Assembly: GCA_900468285.1 (NCBI GenBank)
Contig: UBTF01000002.1
Location: forward strand, 1 to 64,000
Origin: Hyphomicrobiales bacterium
Lineage (GTDB): Bacteria; Pseudomonadota; Alphaproteobacteria; Rhizobiales; Rhizobiaceae
Length of the DNA stretch: 64,000 nt
Reading direction: 5' to 3'
Shown: one piece after another, positions 44,405 to 54,089 of the stretch
Layout: every line of letters starts with the position of its first letter
Numbering within the stretch: the first letter of the stretch is position 1
Notes under the pieces: model-generated
Told to the model about the DNA's origin: nothing
What the model saw: only the letters and a program-made list of their open reading frames with translations
The model's database searches: none
Program-made: the position numbers and the translations under genes

Positions 44405-45355
44405 ATGGGTAATCGTCTAACCGCTATCCTCGTCGGCCTCGCCGTCATCCTGTTCTTCGTCTATTCCTCGTTCTTCGTGGTCAATGAGCGCCAGCAGGCA
44501 ATTGTTGTGCGCTTCGGTCAGATCCAGGATGTGAAGACCGAGCCTGGCCTCTACTTCAAGCTGCCATTCGCCTTCATGGACGCCGACCGTGTCCAGTATG
44601 TCGAAAACCGCGCTCTGCGTTTTGACCATGACAACATCCGCGTTCAGGTATCTGGCGGCAAGTTCTACGAAGTCGATGCCTTCGTGGTCTACCGCATTAC
44701 AGACGCCCGCCGCTTCCGCCAGACAGTGTCAGGTGATCAGTTGTCTGCCGAAATGCGTCTTCGCACCCGCCTCGACGCCTCTCTGCGCCGGGTCTACGGT
44801 CTGCGTGGCTTCGAATCGGCCCTGTCTGACGCACGCGCGTCCATGATGCAGGAAGTTCGTGACGATCTGCGTCCTGATGCGGAATCTCTTGGTGTGAGCA
44901 TCGTCGACGTTCGCATCCGCAGAACGGATCTCACGCAGGAAGTCTCGCAGCAGACCTTCGAACGCATGAAGTCGGAACGTCTGGCAGAAGCCGAACTCAT
45001 CCGCGCTCGCGGTAATGAAGAAGGCCAGCGTCGCCGCGCCATTGCGGATCGTCAGGTCGTCGAGTTCGAATCCGACGCGCGTCGTCAGTCCGAAGTGCTG
45101 CGCGGTGAAGGCGATGCCGAGCGCAACCGCATCTTCGGTGAAGCCTTCCAGCGCGACCCAAGCTTCTTCGAGTTCTACCGCTCAATGGGTGCTTATGCCA
45201 GCGCGTTGAACGGCAATGGCACGACGCTGGTGCTTTCGCCAGATTCGACCTTCTTCCGGTATTTCAACAATATCGAAGGTACGCTGACGCAGCCGTCTGG
45301 ACAGCCACCAGCACCGGCAACCGCGCCTGCGGCACCGGCAGCACCTGCGAACTGA
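44405..45355 (+). CDS. hflC: FtsH protease modulator HflC
   Basis: A 316-residue partner of HflK with one N-terminal membrane helix (residues 7-26) and an SPFH domain (VVNERQQAIVVRFGQIQDV to about 250). The central helical region RTDLTQEVSQQTFERMKSERLAEAELIRARGNEEGQRRRAIAD is characteristic. The C-terminal Pro/Ala-rich tail is not conserved. It begins two bases after the hflK stop with its own weak site. Confidence 0.95.
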   Translation: MGNRLTAILVGLAVILFFVYSSFFVVNERQQAIVVRFGQIQDVKTEPGLYFKLPFAFMDADRVQYVENRALRFDHDNIRVQVSGGKFYEVDAFVVYRITDARRFRQTVSGDQLSAEMRLRTRLDASLRRVYGLRGFESALSDARASMMQEVRDDLRPDAESLGVSIVDVRIRRTDLTQEVSQQTFERMKSERLAEAELIRARGNEEGQRRRAIADRQVVEFESDARRQSEVLRGEGDAERNRIFGEAFQRDPSFFEFYRSMGAYASALNGNGTTLVLSPDSTFFRYFNNIEGTLTQPSGQPPAPATAPAAPAAPAN

Positions 45356-45376
45356 TTTCGCAACCATAGAAAACAG

Positions 45377-45406
45377 AAAGGGGCCGGTGGAAACATCGGC
45401 CCCTTT
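45377..45406 (+). terminator. Terminator of hflKC
   Basis: AAAGGGGCCG (45377-45386) pairs with CGGCCCCTTT (45397-45406) and is followed by CCG. The stem is long; T-run is short but present within the stem. Confidence 0.82.
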
Positions 45407-45482
45407 TCCGTTTCGAAGCTTTTTCCACTGGGCAAGGACGGGCCGGTCGCGCCATAAATGATCGACTTGAGAAACACCGGGG

Positions 45483-45818
45483 ATGACGTTGAATATACAA
45501 GACATTGCCTTTGGCATTACGGACTGGTCGCAAATCGAGGAAACGCAACATGCCGGGGTGACGGGAAAGGCCATGTGGCGCACCCGCCACTTCGGCAACA
45601 TCCGTGTGCGTATGGTGGAGTATACGCCCGGATATCTGGCCGATCACTGGTGCAGCAAGGGTCATATTCTTCTATGCCTTGAAGGCGAATTGCACACCGA
45701 GCTGGAAGATGGCCGGACATTTCTCTTAAAAGCGGGCATGAGCTACCAGGTGGCAGACAATGCAGAACCGCACCGCTCCTCGACTGCCACGGGGGCAAAA
45801 TTGTTTATTGTGGATTGA
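45483..45818 (+). CDS. DHCW-motif cupin protein
   Basis: A 111-residue single-domain cupin. The motif LADHWCSKGHILLCLEGELHTELEDGRTFLLKAG contains DHCW-like DHWC and the metal-binding His/His/Glu set; the second cupin strand pair is AEPHRSSTATGAKLFIVD. No partner or substrate is known. CCGGGG before ATG 45483 is its likely ribosome binding site. Confidence 0.82.
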   Translation: MTLNIQDIAFGITDWSQIEETQHAGVTGKAMWRTRHFGNIRVRMVEYTPGYLADHWCSKGHILLCLEGELHTELEDGRTFLLKAGMSYQVADNAEPHRSSTATGAKLFIVD

Positions 45819-45982
45819 GGCGAAACTCTTGCGTGGCAACCACTTTCATATACGCCTTTGATTGCAGTGGATGAGCAATGGATTCGCGGCTATTCACGAA
45901 AAGGTATTTTTACACTTCATCATTCCGCCTTATGCTTGGCTATTAAGCTAGCTCCAGGTTTTGCAAGATGCGAGGACGCTGT

Positions 45983-47539
45983 ATGCCCGTTACCACTCTG
46001 TCGCCACTCCGCAGCGGCATTGCCGCCGTGGCGGGATTTGCCTTGATAGCAGGCGCAATCACCGTTCCCGGCAGCGCAATGGCGCAAACGAACGGTCCGG
46101 CATCCGTGGCAGATCTGGCTGCGCCCCTGCTGGATGCGGTGGTGAACATCTCCACCTCGCAGAGCGTGAAATCCGAGGGCAAGGGCCCCACCCCGCCACG
46201 CATTCCCGAGGGCTCTCCTTTCCAGGAGTTCTTCAAGGACTACTTCGATAACCAGACGCCGGAAAGCGGCGGCAAGGTCAGCTCGCTCGGTTCCGGTTTC
46301 GTCATTGATCCCGCAGGCTATGTGGTGACCAACAATCACGTCATCGAAGGCGCTGACGATATCGAAGTCATTTTTCCAAACGGCAACAAGCTCAAGGCCA
46401 AGCTGGTCGGCACGGATACGAAAACCGACCTTTCCGTATTGAAAGTCGAGCCCAAGACACCGCTCAAGGCCGTAAAGTTCGGTGACTCGCGCGCCATGCG
46501 CATCGGGGACTGGGTCATGGCCATCGGCAACCCGTTCGGGCTAGGCGGCTCCTTGAGCGTCGGTGTCGTTTCGGCGCGGGGCCGCAATATCAATGCCGGT
46601 CCCTATGACAATTTCATCCAGACCGATGCCGCCATTAATAAAGGCAATTCCGGTGGCCCCCTGTTCAACATGAAGGGCGAAGTGATCGGCATCAATACCG
46701 CCATTATCTCGCCAAGCGGCGGCTCGATCGGTATCGGTTTTTCCGTTCCGACCGAACTTGCACAGAACATCGTTCAGCAGCTGATCGAATTCGGCGAGAC
46801 CAGACGCGGCTGGCTCGGCGTGCGCGTGCAGCCCGTAACTGAAGACATCGCCGCAAGCCTCGGCATGGAGACGGCGCGCGGCGCGCTGATTTCCGGCGTC
46901 GTCAAAGGCGGCCCTGTCGAAAACGGACCGATCCAGCCCGGCGACGTCGTCTTGACCTTCGATGGCAAGAACATCCAGGAAATGCGTGATCTTCCTCGCG
47001 TCGTGGCCGAAAGCCCTGTCGGCAAGGAAGTCGACGTTGTGGTGTTGCGCGACGGCAAGGAGCAGACCCTGAAAGTCAAGCTCGGCCAGTTGCAGGATAC
47101 GGCAGAAGATCAGCAGCCCGGTGCCACCAATGAAGAAGCGACGCCGGATGATGGCGATGGCGAAGGCAACGAAATGACCGTTCCCGATGACAAGGACGGC
47201 GATCAGACGCAGCAACAGGCGCCGGAGCAGCGCGAGGCACCCCAGACCGTGCTTGGCATGAACCTCGTTGCGTTGACGGACGAGCTGCGCAGTGAAAAGG
47301 GCATTGCCGAAAGCGTCGAAGGCGTTTTCGTTGCCAGTGTCGAGGCAGGCTCACCCGCCGAACAAAAGGGCGTGAAAGCTGGAGACGTTATCGTTGAGGT
47401 CGGCCAAGACTTCATGGAGGTTCCCGGCGATGTGATGGTGCGTGTAAACGGCCTGAAATCCGCAGGGCGCAAGAATGCCCACATGATGGTAGCCGACGCA
47501 CAAGGCAATCTGCGCTTCGTTGCAGTGCCTCTCGAATAG
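45983..47539 (+). CDS. DegP/DegQ-type periplasmic serine protease
   Basis: A 518-residue exported protease with signal peptide (residues 1-35, ending SAMAQ). The trypsin fold has the triad His119 (TNNHVI), Asp149 (KTDLSVLKV) and Ser223 (GNSGGP). Two PDZ domains follow (about 265-345 and 410-500), with an acidic linker (TPDDGDGEGNE) between them. It degrades or holds misfolded periplasmic proteins. ATG 45983 is preceded by GAGGACGC; ATG 45968 is another possible start. It lies behind hflKC, itself a quality-control gene pair. Confidence 0.93.
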   Translation: MPVTTLSPLRSGIAAVAGFALIAGAITVPGSAMAQTNGPASVADLAAPLLDAVVNISTSQSVKSEGKGPTPPRIPEGSPFQEFFKDYFDNQTPESGGKVSSLGSGFVIDPAGYVVTNNHVIEGADDIEVIFPNGNKLKAKLVGTDTKTDLSVLKVEPKTPLKAVKFGDSRAMRIGDWVMAIGNPFGLGGSLSVGVVSARGRNINAGPYDNFIQTDAAINKGNSGGPLFNMKGEVIGINTAIISPSGGSIGIGFSVPTELAQNIVQQLIEFGETRRGWLGVRVQPVTEDIAASLGMETARGALISGVVKGGPVENGPIQPGDVVLTFDGKNIQEMRDLPRVVAESPVGKEVDVVVLRDGKEQTLKVKLGQLQDTAEDQQPGATNEEATPDDGDGEGNEMTVPDDKDGDQTQQQAPEQREAPQTVLGMNLVALTDELRSEKGIAESVEGVFVASVEAGSPAEQKGVKAGDVIVEVGQDFMEVPGDVMVRVNGLKSAGRKNAHMMVADAQGNLRFVAVPLE

Positions 47540-47549
47540 AAACAAAACA

Positions 47550-47576
47550 GGCAAGGCGTCCAAATATCGCCTTGCC
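47550..47576 (+). repeat. Hairpin after the DegP-type gene
   Basis: GGCAAGGCG (47550-47558) pairs exactly with CGCCTTGCC (47568-47576). The following bases are CCCT rather than T, so termination would be weak or depend on RNA context. The rest of the 235-base gap to 47775 shows nothing. Confidence 0.55.
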
Positions 47577-47775
47577 CCCTGGCGGGGTATATCCAGCGCT
47601 CCCCGCCACAGCTGTTCATGAAGAACAATCACAAGATGACGAGAGCGCGGAACTTCCGTTCCACAAAGGACGTTATTGCACGCCACCGGAATGAAACGAT
47701 TTCAAAATCATAAGCTTACGCGCGGAATGTGAATCGGCTTGGCAGCGCGTTGAATCAGTTTGGAAAGCCACAAAT

Positions 47776-47988
47776 TTGATCCGCAAGCACTCCACCACAC
47801 TTCACGGTCACCGCACGAGCATCTCACTAGAGGACGCGTTCTGGGACGAACTTCGCACCATCGCGGAAAAACGAAAAATGAGTTTTGCCGCCCTTCTCGC
47901 CGAGATCGACGATAACCGCAGCGAAGACAGCAACCTCTCTTCCGCATTGCGCGTCTATGTTTTAAATTGGTTGAAAAGCCAATCGTAG
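47776..47988 (+). CDS. Ribbon-helix-helix protein (70 aa)
   Basis: The pattern HGHRTSISLEDAFWDELRTIAEKRKMSFAALLAEIDDNRSEDSNLSSALRVYVLNWLKSQS matches the RHH_4 domain family, small dimeric DNA-binding proteins in Rhizobiales. TTG 47776 is the apparent start with GGAAAGCC upstream. The stop lies 13 bases before the hydrolase gene, so the two are probably co-transcribed. There is no toxin gene beside it, so the antitoxin reading seems unlikely. Confidence 0.75.
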   Translation: MIRKHSTTLHGHRTSISLEDAFWDELRTIAEKRKMSFAALLAEIDDNRSEDSNLSSALRVYVLNWLKSQS

Positions 47989-48001
47989 AAGCGGACCTAC
48001 A

Positions 48002-48739
48002 ATGAAAACCTGGCCACTGGTTGCGCTGGCCCTCCTCATTTCCGGCGCAGCAAAGGCTGATGCGCGCGAAGCATTCAACGTGAACATAGGCGCAGACGTA
48101 GTTTCTGTGGACGTCTTTGCCCGAAAGCAAGAAACAGGACGACCAGCAGTCATTACTCTCAGCGGCAGTAGGGGCTTTAAACCTCTGGCCTATGATGAAA
48201 TTGCCGCCTCCCTTGTGGACGCTGGTCTCGACGTCTATCTTGCCCATCTCCTATCGCAGGACGATCTCAAGTCCATCCAGGCTGCAAAAGACAGCCGCGC
48301 CCGCATTGCCTATTATGAAAAGCGGCGGCACGATTGGCTAGCAAGGCTCGCAGGCGTCGTTCACCACATTCGGCATCAGGAACATCACGCAAAGACGGGC
48401 CTCCTCGGGATTTCGCTGGGCGCTGAGACCGCTGCAATTGCGATATCGGAGGGACTGTCCGTGGACGCAGCGGTGCTGGTCGCTGGTGTGCCCTCAGCAA
48501 CCATTCGTTTCGAGAAGCAGACACCACCCTTGCATCTCATGTGGGGCACAGCAGACAACGTCTATCCTCTGCCGAAAGCACAGCGATTTGTGACACTAGC
48601 AAAAGGTGCGGGCGCGATTGCCTCGATCAATCTTTACGAAGGCGCAAGGCATGACTTCTTTTTAAAACCGGACAGCGTTGATGCTCGCAGCGCCTACACT
48701 GACGCGGGCCGTTTTCTGATGGGGAAGCTTGGACACTAA
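48002..48739 (+). CDS. Exported alpha/beta hydrolase, dienelactone-hydrolase-like
   Basis: A 245-residue protein with a signal peptide (residues 1-20, ending AKADA). The alpha/beta fold contains the nucleophile elbow GISLG near residue 139, VITLSGSRGFKP for the oxyanion loop and GARHDFFLKP with the catalytic His near the end; the acid residue is probably the Asp of WGTADNVYP. The substrate is unknown. The small ribbon-helix-helix gene lies immediately upstream. Confidence 0.8.
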   Translation: MKTWPLVALALLISGAAKADAREAFNVNIGADVVSVDVFARKQETGRPAVITLSGSRGFKPLAYDEIAASLVDAGLDVYLAHLLSQDDLKSIQAAKDSRARIAYYEKRRHDWLARLAGVVHHIRHQEHHAKTGLLGISLGAETAAIAISEGLSVDAAVLVAGVPSATIRFEKQTPPLHLMWGTADNVYPLPKAQRFVTLAKGAGAIASINLYEGARHDFFLKPDSVDARSAYTDAGRFLMGKLGH

Positions 48740-48800
48740 GGGCCGACCGGGAAGCATACGGCTCCGCTTCCTAGACCGAGCGGCCAGACATCGTGCAGGT

Positions 48801-51800
48801 CTAGCGGATGTTTTCCTCTGTCGGTGGCACGGTCAGCGTGGGCGTCTGCGGTCTGGCTTGATTGTCCTGCTGGCGTTGCAGCCTGTCCTGCTCGGCTTTC
48901 TCCGCCTGAAGACGCTCCTGCGCCAAATTTCGGAGGCGTTCCTCCTCCTGCCTGCGCGCTTCCTCAGCAGCCTTCTGGCGCTCCAGCGCGGCCTGACGTT
49001 CAGCAGCCGCGAAGCGATAAAGCGCGACTTCGCGGCGCAGGCGCTGCTTTTCCATGATGCTGGCCTGAAGCGCCTCTACGCGGCGGCGTTCGCGCTCGAA
49101 GGCACGCAGGGAGAGATAGCCGGTCAGCCCCGAGACATCGGTGGTCAATGCGGGCTGCGCAAGTGGTCCGGTGTAATTCAGGGTAATGGTTGGCTCGGCA
49201 CCGGCAAGCTCTTCGTTTCCGGCATTGTAGCGAAGCTCGATGCCGCCCGTCAGCGTCTGGTCAGCAATGTCCAGCAGGAGGTTGCCATCGAATGCCAGCT
49301 GAGGCGTTGCTGCGGCAACGTTCTGCATACGCAGACTGCCGTCATTGATGGTGAAGGGCATCGCCACCTCGCCCAGCGGAATCTCGCCCTTCCACAGCTG
49401 CGCATCGACCAAAGGCCGTATCTTGGCCGCATCGATAGTGCCCTGAAGCGCATTCGCAGCCTCAAGCCATGGCTGGAATGCGGCCTGGTTCAATCCGCGC
49501 AGAACAAGCCCGCCCGTGCGGATCTGGCCGGAGCCACCGGCGTTGGACAACAATTCGGCAACGCTCTTGCCGGTCGCCTCCGCGCTCAGATCAATGGCGA
49601 AGCGTCCGCTTGCAACCGGTGTTTCGCCGCTTTTCCACATCACGCTTTCCGGATTTGCGCCCGAAACGGCGATTTTTGTGCGGAATATGCCCGCGCCATC
49701 GCCGGTTGCCATGGACAAGCGGCCGGAGACCTTGCCACCCATCCAGTCGCCCGTCATGTCATCCAGCGACAGTGTTCCGTTGGCGTGATTGAAGACGAAA
49801 GACAGACCGTTAACATCCCCAAAAGTGCCGGTCTGGAACGTCGCCGCCTTGATTGCGAGCGACGCATCGAGTTTCGGGAACGCTGGAAGAGACACAGGCT
49901 TTGCGCTGAGAGCACCGGATTCCGGGTCGATGACCGGACCATAAATCGTGTCACCCAGCCATGCGAGATCGACGGTATTCAAGGCAAGGTCGCCGGTCAC
50001 CTTGTAGGGCGCTACCCTCAAAACAGAGAGATTGCCGGAAAAGCCATTGCCGCCAGCCTGGCCAGCAAGGGCAGACACCGTCGCCTTGTCCTTGTCGACC
50101 GAAAGCTTGCCATTGACCTTTGTCGACATGCCACCGCCCAGCTGCGGCAGCCCGACGGCATTCATGATGAGATAGGGCTCGATGTCGGCGCTCTCGAGCG
50201 CAACATCGGCGCTGCCCTGTCCAAAGCTTTCGGACGCCAGCGAAAAGCTGCCATTGGCGGAAAAATGCGTTCTTTCCGTTGAAAACCGGAAGTCCGTCGA
50301 CACAGGGGATCCGAGCGTGCCGTTCAGCTTGACGGACAGAAGGCCCTCTCCATCGGCATCGAAGGGGAGAGGATCAAGCCCGGCCTGACCGAAAAGGATG
50401 GCAGTGGATTGGTTCTTCAGAACAGCTTCGAGAGTGAGCGCCGTGTCGTCCGAGTCGGAAAGCACATCCGGCATCTTGGCAACGGCAGACACGCGGCTGC
50501 CATTGATGGTGCCGGATACGGCCGCATTGGCCCCGCCATTGTTCTTGTCGACAGAAAGGTCAACGGCAATATCGGAATTCGCGTACCAGGGCGCGCTGCG
50601 CACCAGCCGGTCGATGAGCGGGTGGTGCGGCAATTTCTGCTTCAGGAGATCAAGAAGCGGCTGCATGTCGACAGCGTGGAGATTGAAGGTGCCCTTGCCT
50701 GCGAAGTCCTGAACTGTACCCTTCAACTGGCCCTTTGCCCGCAGCTCGGCACCCGCAATGTCGCCCGCCGTCAGGCTATCGAGCGTAACCACGCCATTGG
50801 CCATGGAGAAGGCGGTATCGACACGATTGGCGGTTACCCCAGCCATGTTGAACCGGTCGGCCTTGAACTTGGCGGTGATGCGATGGTCCAGCACGCTGCT
50901 GCCAACCTGATCGCCCAGCACCAGCCCGCCAAGCGCCCGTAGCGCATCGAGATCGATTTCATCGCCGGACAGGTCGATGTCAATGCTGGCACCCTTGTCT
51001 TCCGCCTGTCGCGCGAGGCGGCCGCGAAGCGAGGCCGGGCCGATGGCAAGCTCAAGATTTTCGAAGCGCTGGCTTTTGGTTGTCAGCGAAACTGTCGAGG
51101 AAAAGCCAGCGGCATTCAGCTGCCGGATGGCCGGGTCAACCGTCCCCGACAACCAGTTGGCAAGGCCTGATGGCTGATTGGAGGCAACCAGAAGATCACC
51201 GTTGAAAGCCGGGCCGCCCGTCAGCGTCAATGCGCCCTTGGCCTCCAGCTGGGTACGACCGGGAAGCACGGCAACGGCGTTCTCAACCTGCCAACCGGCA
51301 CCGTTGGGGCGCACATCGAGCCTGATATCGCGGATTGTCGTGTCGTCGGAAACAAGGGCCGGAAGGCGGATACTGGCCTTGCCCGGAACCTGCGGCACCG
51401 GAATACGGGCAATCAGGCTAGCAAAGGCTTCAATGCGCTGGCGAACCGGAACGGTGGGCACGCGCGATGTCTTGCCGGTCTGCACCGGCGCGGGCGCAAA
51501 GCGATTGAAATCAATCTGCTGGCCATCGGCCGTCAGCAGAAATTCAGGAGCCGTCCCGGTATCGAGGGTTGCCTCACCGGTGATGATATAGGGGTTCTCG
51601 ACGCCGCCAAGTTCCATGCGATAGCTGGGAACGCGAACTCGCCCGTTCGTCAGCTCAAAGCTGCCGCGCGTGCGGGGTGCGGAGAAATTGGATTGGGCCG
51701 TCTGCTGTTTCTGCTTTTCGTCCTGACGGAAATTGAAGGTGAAGGAGCCGCTATAGACAGGGCGTCCTTCGGTAGCGGCGATGGCCCCGTCGAGATCGAT

Positions 51801-52463
51801 TTCGACAGGGTGTTCATCCGGCAGCATACGCAGGCGAAGTCCCATGCGCCCGACTGTGGGATCAGGTTCACCGCTGGAAAGCGAAAACGAGCCTGCATGA
51901 CCATCGACCGCCGCCCTGCCCTCGGCCCGCCATGGGCCCGCCAGAGACTTGGCAGACATCTCTGCGTTCAGCCCGGTCACCACGCGATTGCGGCCAGACT
52001 GCTCGTCGATGAAATCGATCTGCCCGCCTGCGATGCTGACATTTTCAAGAACGACTGTTTTTGCAGGAATGACCGCACGGCTGCCACGCGTCCAGTCCAG
52101 CGTACCGTCCTTCAACAGCCGAATGCGGGCCTTCGGCTCTTCGATACGCATGTCGAAGATCCGCGCCTCGCCGGAAAGAAACGGCGCCAGTTCCGCATCC
52201 ATGGAAAAGCGGGCGACCTGAATTTGCGGCGAGCCATCGGCATCCATTCCCGCGCGCACATCATGCAACGTAACGGAAGGGAACGGCAGAAGCCTTGCTT
52301 CAACCCGGCCATGCACGACGACCTTCTTGCCAAGAATACGGCTGGCCTGATCCTCGAAATCGCGGCGAAAGTCAGTCCAGTCGATGAAATAGGGGATGAG
52401 AAGCGCCGCAAACAACGCCACGACCAGCAGTCCGCCCAGAAATACCAATATGCGTCCGAGCAC
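48801..52463 (-). CDS. Giant AsmA family protein (1220 aa)
   Basis: One N-terminal membrane helix (residues 2-25, LGRILVFLGGLLVVALFAALLIPYFI) is followed by a long periplasmic beta-rich body with an AsmA N-terminal domain (EDQASRILGKKVVVHGRVEARLLPFPSVTLHDV) and an AsmA_2-like C-terminal region near 940-1085. Proteins of this kind bridge the envelope and are linked to phospholipid transport. The last 95 residues are a predicted coiled coil rich in Arg, Glu, Ala and Gln (QASIMEKQRLRREVALY onward), which is an extra feature. GTG 52463 follows GGGAGACG. It is transcribed alone. Confidence 0.88.
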   Translation of the reverse strand: MLGRILVFLGGLLVVALFAALLIPYFIDWTDFRRDFEDQASRILGKKVVVHGRVEARLLPFPSVTLHDVRAGMDADGSPQIQVARFSMDAELAPFLSGEARIFDMRIEEPKARIRLLKDGTLDWTRGSRAVIPAKTVVLENVSIAGGQIDFIDEQSGRNRVVTGLNAEMSAKSLAGPWRAEGRAAVDGHAGSFSLSSGEPDPTVGRMGLRLRMLPDEHPVEIDLDGAIAATEGRPVYSGSFTFNFRQDEKQKQQTAQSNFSAPRTRGSFELTNGRVRVPSYRMELGGVENPYIITGEATLDTGTAPEFLLTADGQQIDFNRFAPAPVQTGKTSRVPTVPVRQRIEAFASLIARIPVPQVPGKASIRLPALVSDDTTIRDIRLDVRPNGAGWQVENAVAVLPGRTQLEAKGALTLTGGPAFNGDLLVASNQPSGLANWLSGTVDPAIRQLNAAGFSSTVSLTTKSQRFENLELAIGPASLRGRLARQAEDKGASIDIDLSGDEIDLDALRALGGLVLGDQVGSSVLDHRITAKFKADRFNMAGVTANRVDTAFSMANGVVTLDSLTAGDIAGAELRAKGQLKGTVQDFAGKGTFNLHAVDMQPLLDLLKQKLPHHPLIDRLVRSAPWYANSDIAVDLSVDKNNGGANAAVSGTINGSRVSAVAKMPDVLSDSDDTALTLEAVLKNQSTAILFGQAGLDPLPFDADGEGLLSVKLNGTLGSPVSTDFRFSTERTHFSANGSFSLASESFGQGSADVALESADIEPYLIMNAVGLPQLGGGMSTKVNGKLSVDKDKATVSALAGQAGGNGFSGNLSVLRVAPYKVTGDLALNTVDLAWLGDTIYGPVIDPESGALSAKPVSLPAFPKLDASLAIKAATFQTGTFGDVNGLSFVFNHANGTLSLDDMTGDWMGGKVSGRLSMATGDGAGIFRTKIAVSGANPESVMWKSGETPVASGRFAIDLSAEATGKSVAELLSNAGGSGQIRTGGLVLRGLNQAAFQPWLEAANALQGTIDAAKIRPLVDAQLWKGEIPLGEVAMPFTINDGSLRMQNVAAATPQLAFDGNLLLDIADQTLTGGIELRYNAGNEELAGAEPTITLNYTGPLAQPALTTDVSGLTGYLSLRAFERERRRVEALQASIMEKQRLRREVALYRFAAAERQAALERQKAAEEARRQEEERLRNLAQERLQAEKAEQDRLQRQQDNQARPQTPTLTVPPTEENIR

Positions 52464-52550
52464 GACCCGACGTCTCCCTTAACTAACGATGAAAACTAAC
52501 TCTTTTTGCTGCCAGAGCAAGCACCATTTCCGCCTTTTTCGCCCGACTGG

Positions 52551-53969
52551 TCACACCGGATCAAAGCGAAAAAGCTTGCCTGGATTAAAGATGTTATCGG
52601 GATCGAGTGACCGCTTGATGGCAATCATCACATCCAGGGCATTGCCCGCCTCCTCTGCGAGAAAGCTCATCTTGCCCTGTCCAATGCCATGCTCACCCGT
52701 ACAGGTTCCATCCATAGAAATGGCCCGCCTGTTCAACCTCGCCACAAAGGCTTCGGTATCGGCCACGCTGCGGGCATCCTTGCCATCAAACAAGACAAGC
52801 ACGTGGAAGTTCCCGTCACCCGCATGGCCGACGATGGGGGCCAGCATCCTGTTGTCGATAATGTCCTGCTGCGTTTCCGTGACGCACTCCGCAAAGCGCG
52901 AAATGGGCACGCAGACATCGGTCGAAAGCGCGTCGAGATGCGGTGCGAGCGCCTTGGATGCCCAATAGGCATCGTGGCGCGCCTTCCACAACTTCGCCCG
53001 TTCCTGGGCGTCGCCCGTCCAGCGGAACTCGCCGCCACCGCACTCCTCCACGATCTCGGCAAACTGCCGGGATTGCAGCGCCGTCGTTTCCTCGGTGCCG
53101 TGAAACTCCAGAAACAGCGTAGGCTTTTCCTCATAGGAAAGACCGGAATAGGCGTTGCAAGCCCTGATCTGAACCTCATCGAGCAATTCTATCCGCGCAA
53201 CCGGAACGCCCATCTGCACGGTCATGATCACCGCATCACATGCCTGCTTTATCGTATCGAAGGTGCACACGCCGCCTGTTATTTTCTCAGGTATACCCTG
53301 AAGCCGCAGCGTGACAGACGTGATGACGCCAAGCGTGCCTTCCGAGCCGACGAAAAGCCGCGTCAGATCATAGCCGGCGGAAGATTTGCGTGCCCGCCGT
53401 CCGGTCAGGATTTCCTCGCCCTTGGCCGTCACGACTGTCAGCGCCAGCACATTATCCTTCATGGTGCCGTAGCGTACCGCATTGGTGCCCGAAGCGCGGG
53501 TTGCCGCCATGCCGCCGATGGATGCATTCGCGCCGGGATCTATCGGGAAGAACAGGCCGGTATCACGCAGATAGGTGTTCAGCTGCTCACGCGTCACACC
53601 CGGCTCAACCGTCACATCCAGATCTTCGGCATTGACGGAGATGATGCGGTTCATCCGCGTAAAATCAATGGAAATGCCGCCGCTGGGCGCATTGACCTGC
53701 CCTTCGAGCGAGGAGCCGACACCGAAGGGAATGATGGGCACCTTGTGCTGCGCGCAGGCTTTTACAACGGTTTTGACGTCATCGGAGCTTTCGGCAAACA
53801 CAACGCCATCGGGCAATTGCGTGGTGAGATAGGTCGTGGTGTGCGCGTGCTGCTCACGAAAGGACTGTCCGGTCTGGAGCTTTTCGCCGAGCTGCAGGCG
53901 CAACAGGTCCAACACGGCCAGAATGCCCGCCTCGTTTCTTGGGCCCGCGATCACATCCTTCAACGCCAT
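52551..53969 (-). CDS. FAD-linked oxidase, D-lactate dehydrogenase type
   Basis: A 472-residue member of the FAD_binding_4/GlcD family. FAD-binding motifs VPIIPFGVGSSLEGQVNAPSGGISIDF, DPGANASIGGMAATRASGTNAVRYGTMKDNVL and the C-terminal substrate domain with HAGDGNFHVLVLF and GTCTGEHGIGQGK are present. Length and sequence resemble LDHD-type D-lactate or D-2-hydroxyacid dehydrogenases rather than the glycolate oxidase subunit, and no glcE/glcF lie next to it. GGGAGAAATAC precedes ATG. Confidence 0.87.
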   Translation of the reverse strand: MALKDVIAGPRNEAGILAVLDLLRLQLGEKLQTGQSFREQHAHTTTYLTTQLPDGVVFAESSDDVKTVVKACAQHKVPIIPFGVGSSLEGQVNAPSGGISIDFTRMNRIISVNAEDLDVTVEPGVTREQLNTYLRDTGLFFPIDPGANASIGGMAATRASGTNAVRYGTMKDNVLALTVVTAKGEEILTGRRARKSSAGYDLTRLFVGSEGTLGVITSVTLRLQGIPEKITGGVCTFDTIKQACDAVIMTVQMGVPVARIELLDEVQIRACNAYSGLSYEEKPTLFLEFHGTEETTALQSRQFAEIVEECGGGEFRWTGDAQERAKLWKARHDAYWASKALAPHLDALSTDVCVPISRFAECVTETQQDIIDNRMLAPIVGHAGDGNFHVLVLFDGKDARSVADTEAFVARLNRRAISMDGTCTGEHGIGQGKMSFLAEEAGNALDVMIAIKRSLDPDNIFNPGKLFRFDPV

Positions 53970-54089
53970 GTATTTCTCCCACGCAATGCAAAACCGGACT
54001 CACCTTTTACGGCAAGCCCGGTTGGTATGTGACAGCAGACTGTGTTTGTCCAGCATTCCTGCGGATGACTGCTTTTTCGCGCTGCAGCC

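Noticed and set aside
47776-47988. Antitoxin of a toxin-antitoxin pair
   Set aside because: The following gene has a signal peptide and a hydrolase fold, not a toxin; the RHH family here is also found without toxins.
48729-50282. 517-codon plus-strand frame opposite the AsmA gene
   Set aside because: Antisense shadow of the large AsmA frame with low-complexity Arg/Cys-rich translation and no domain.
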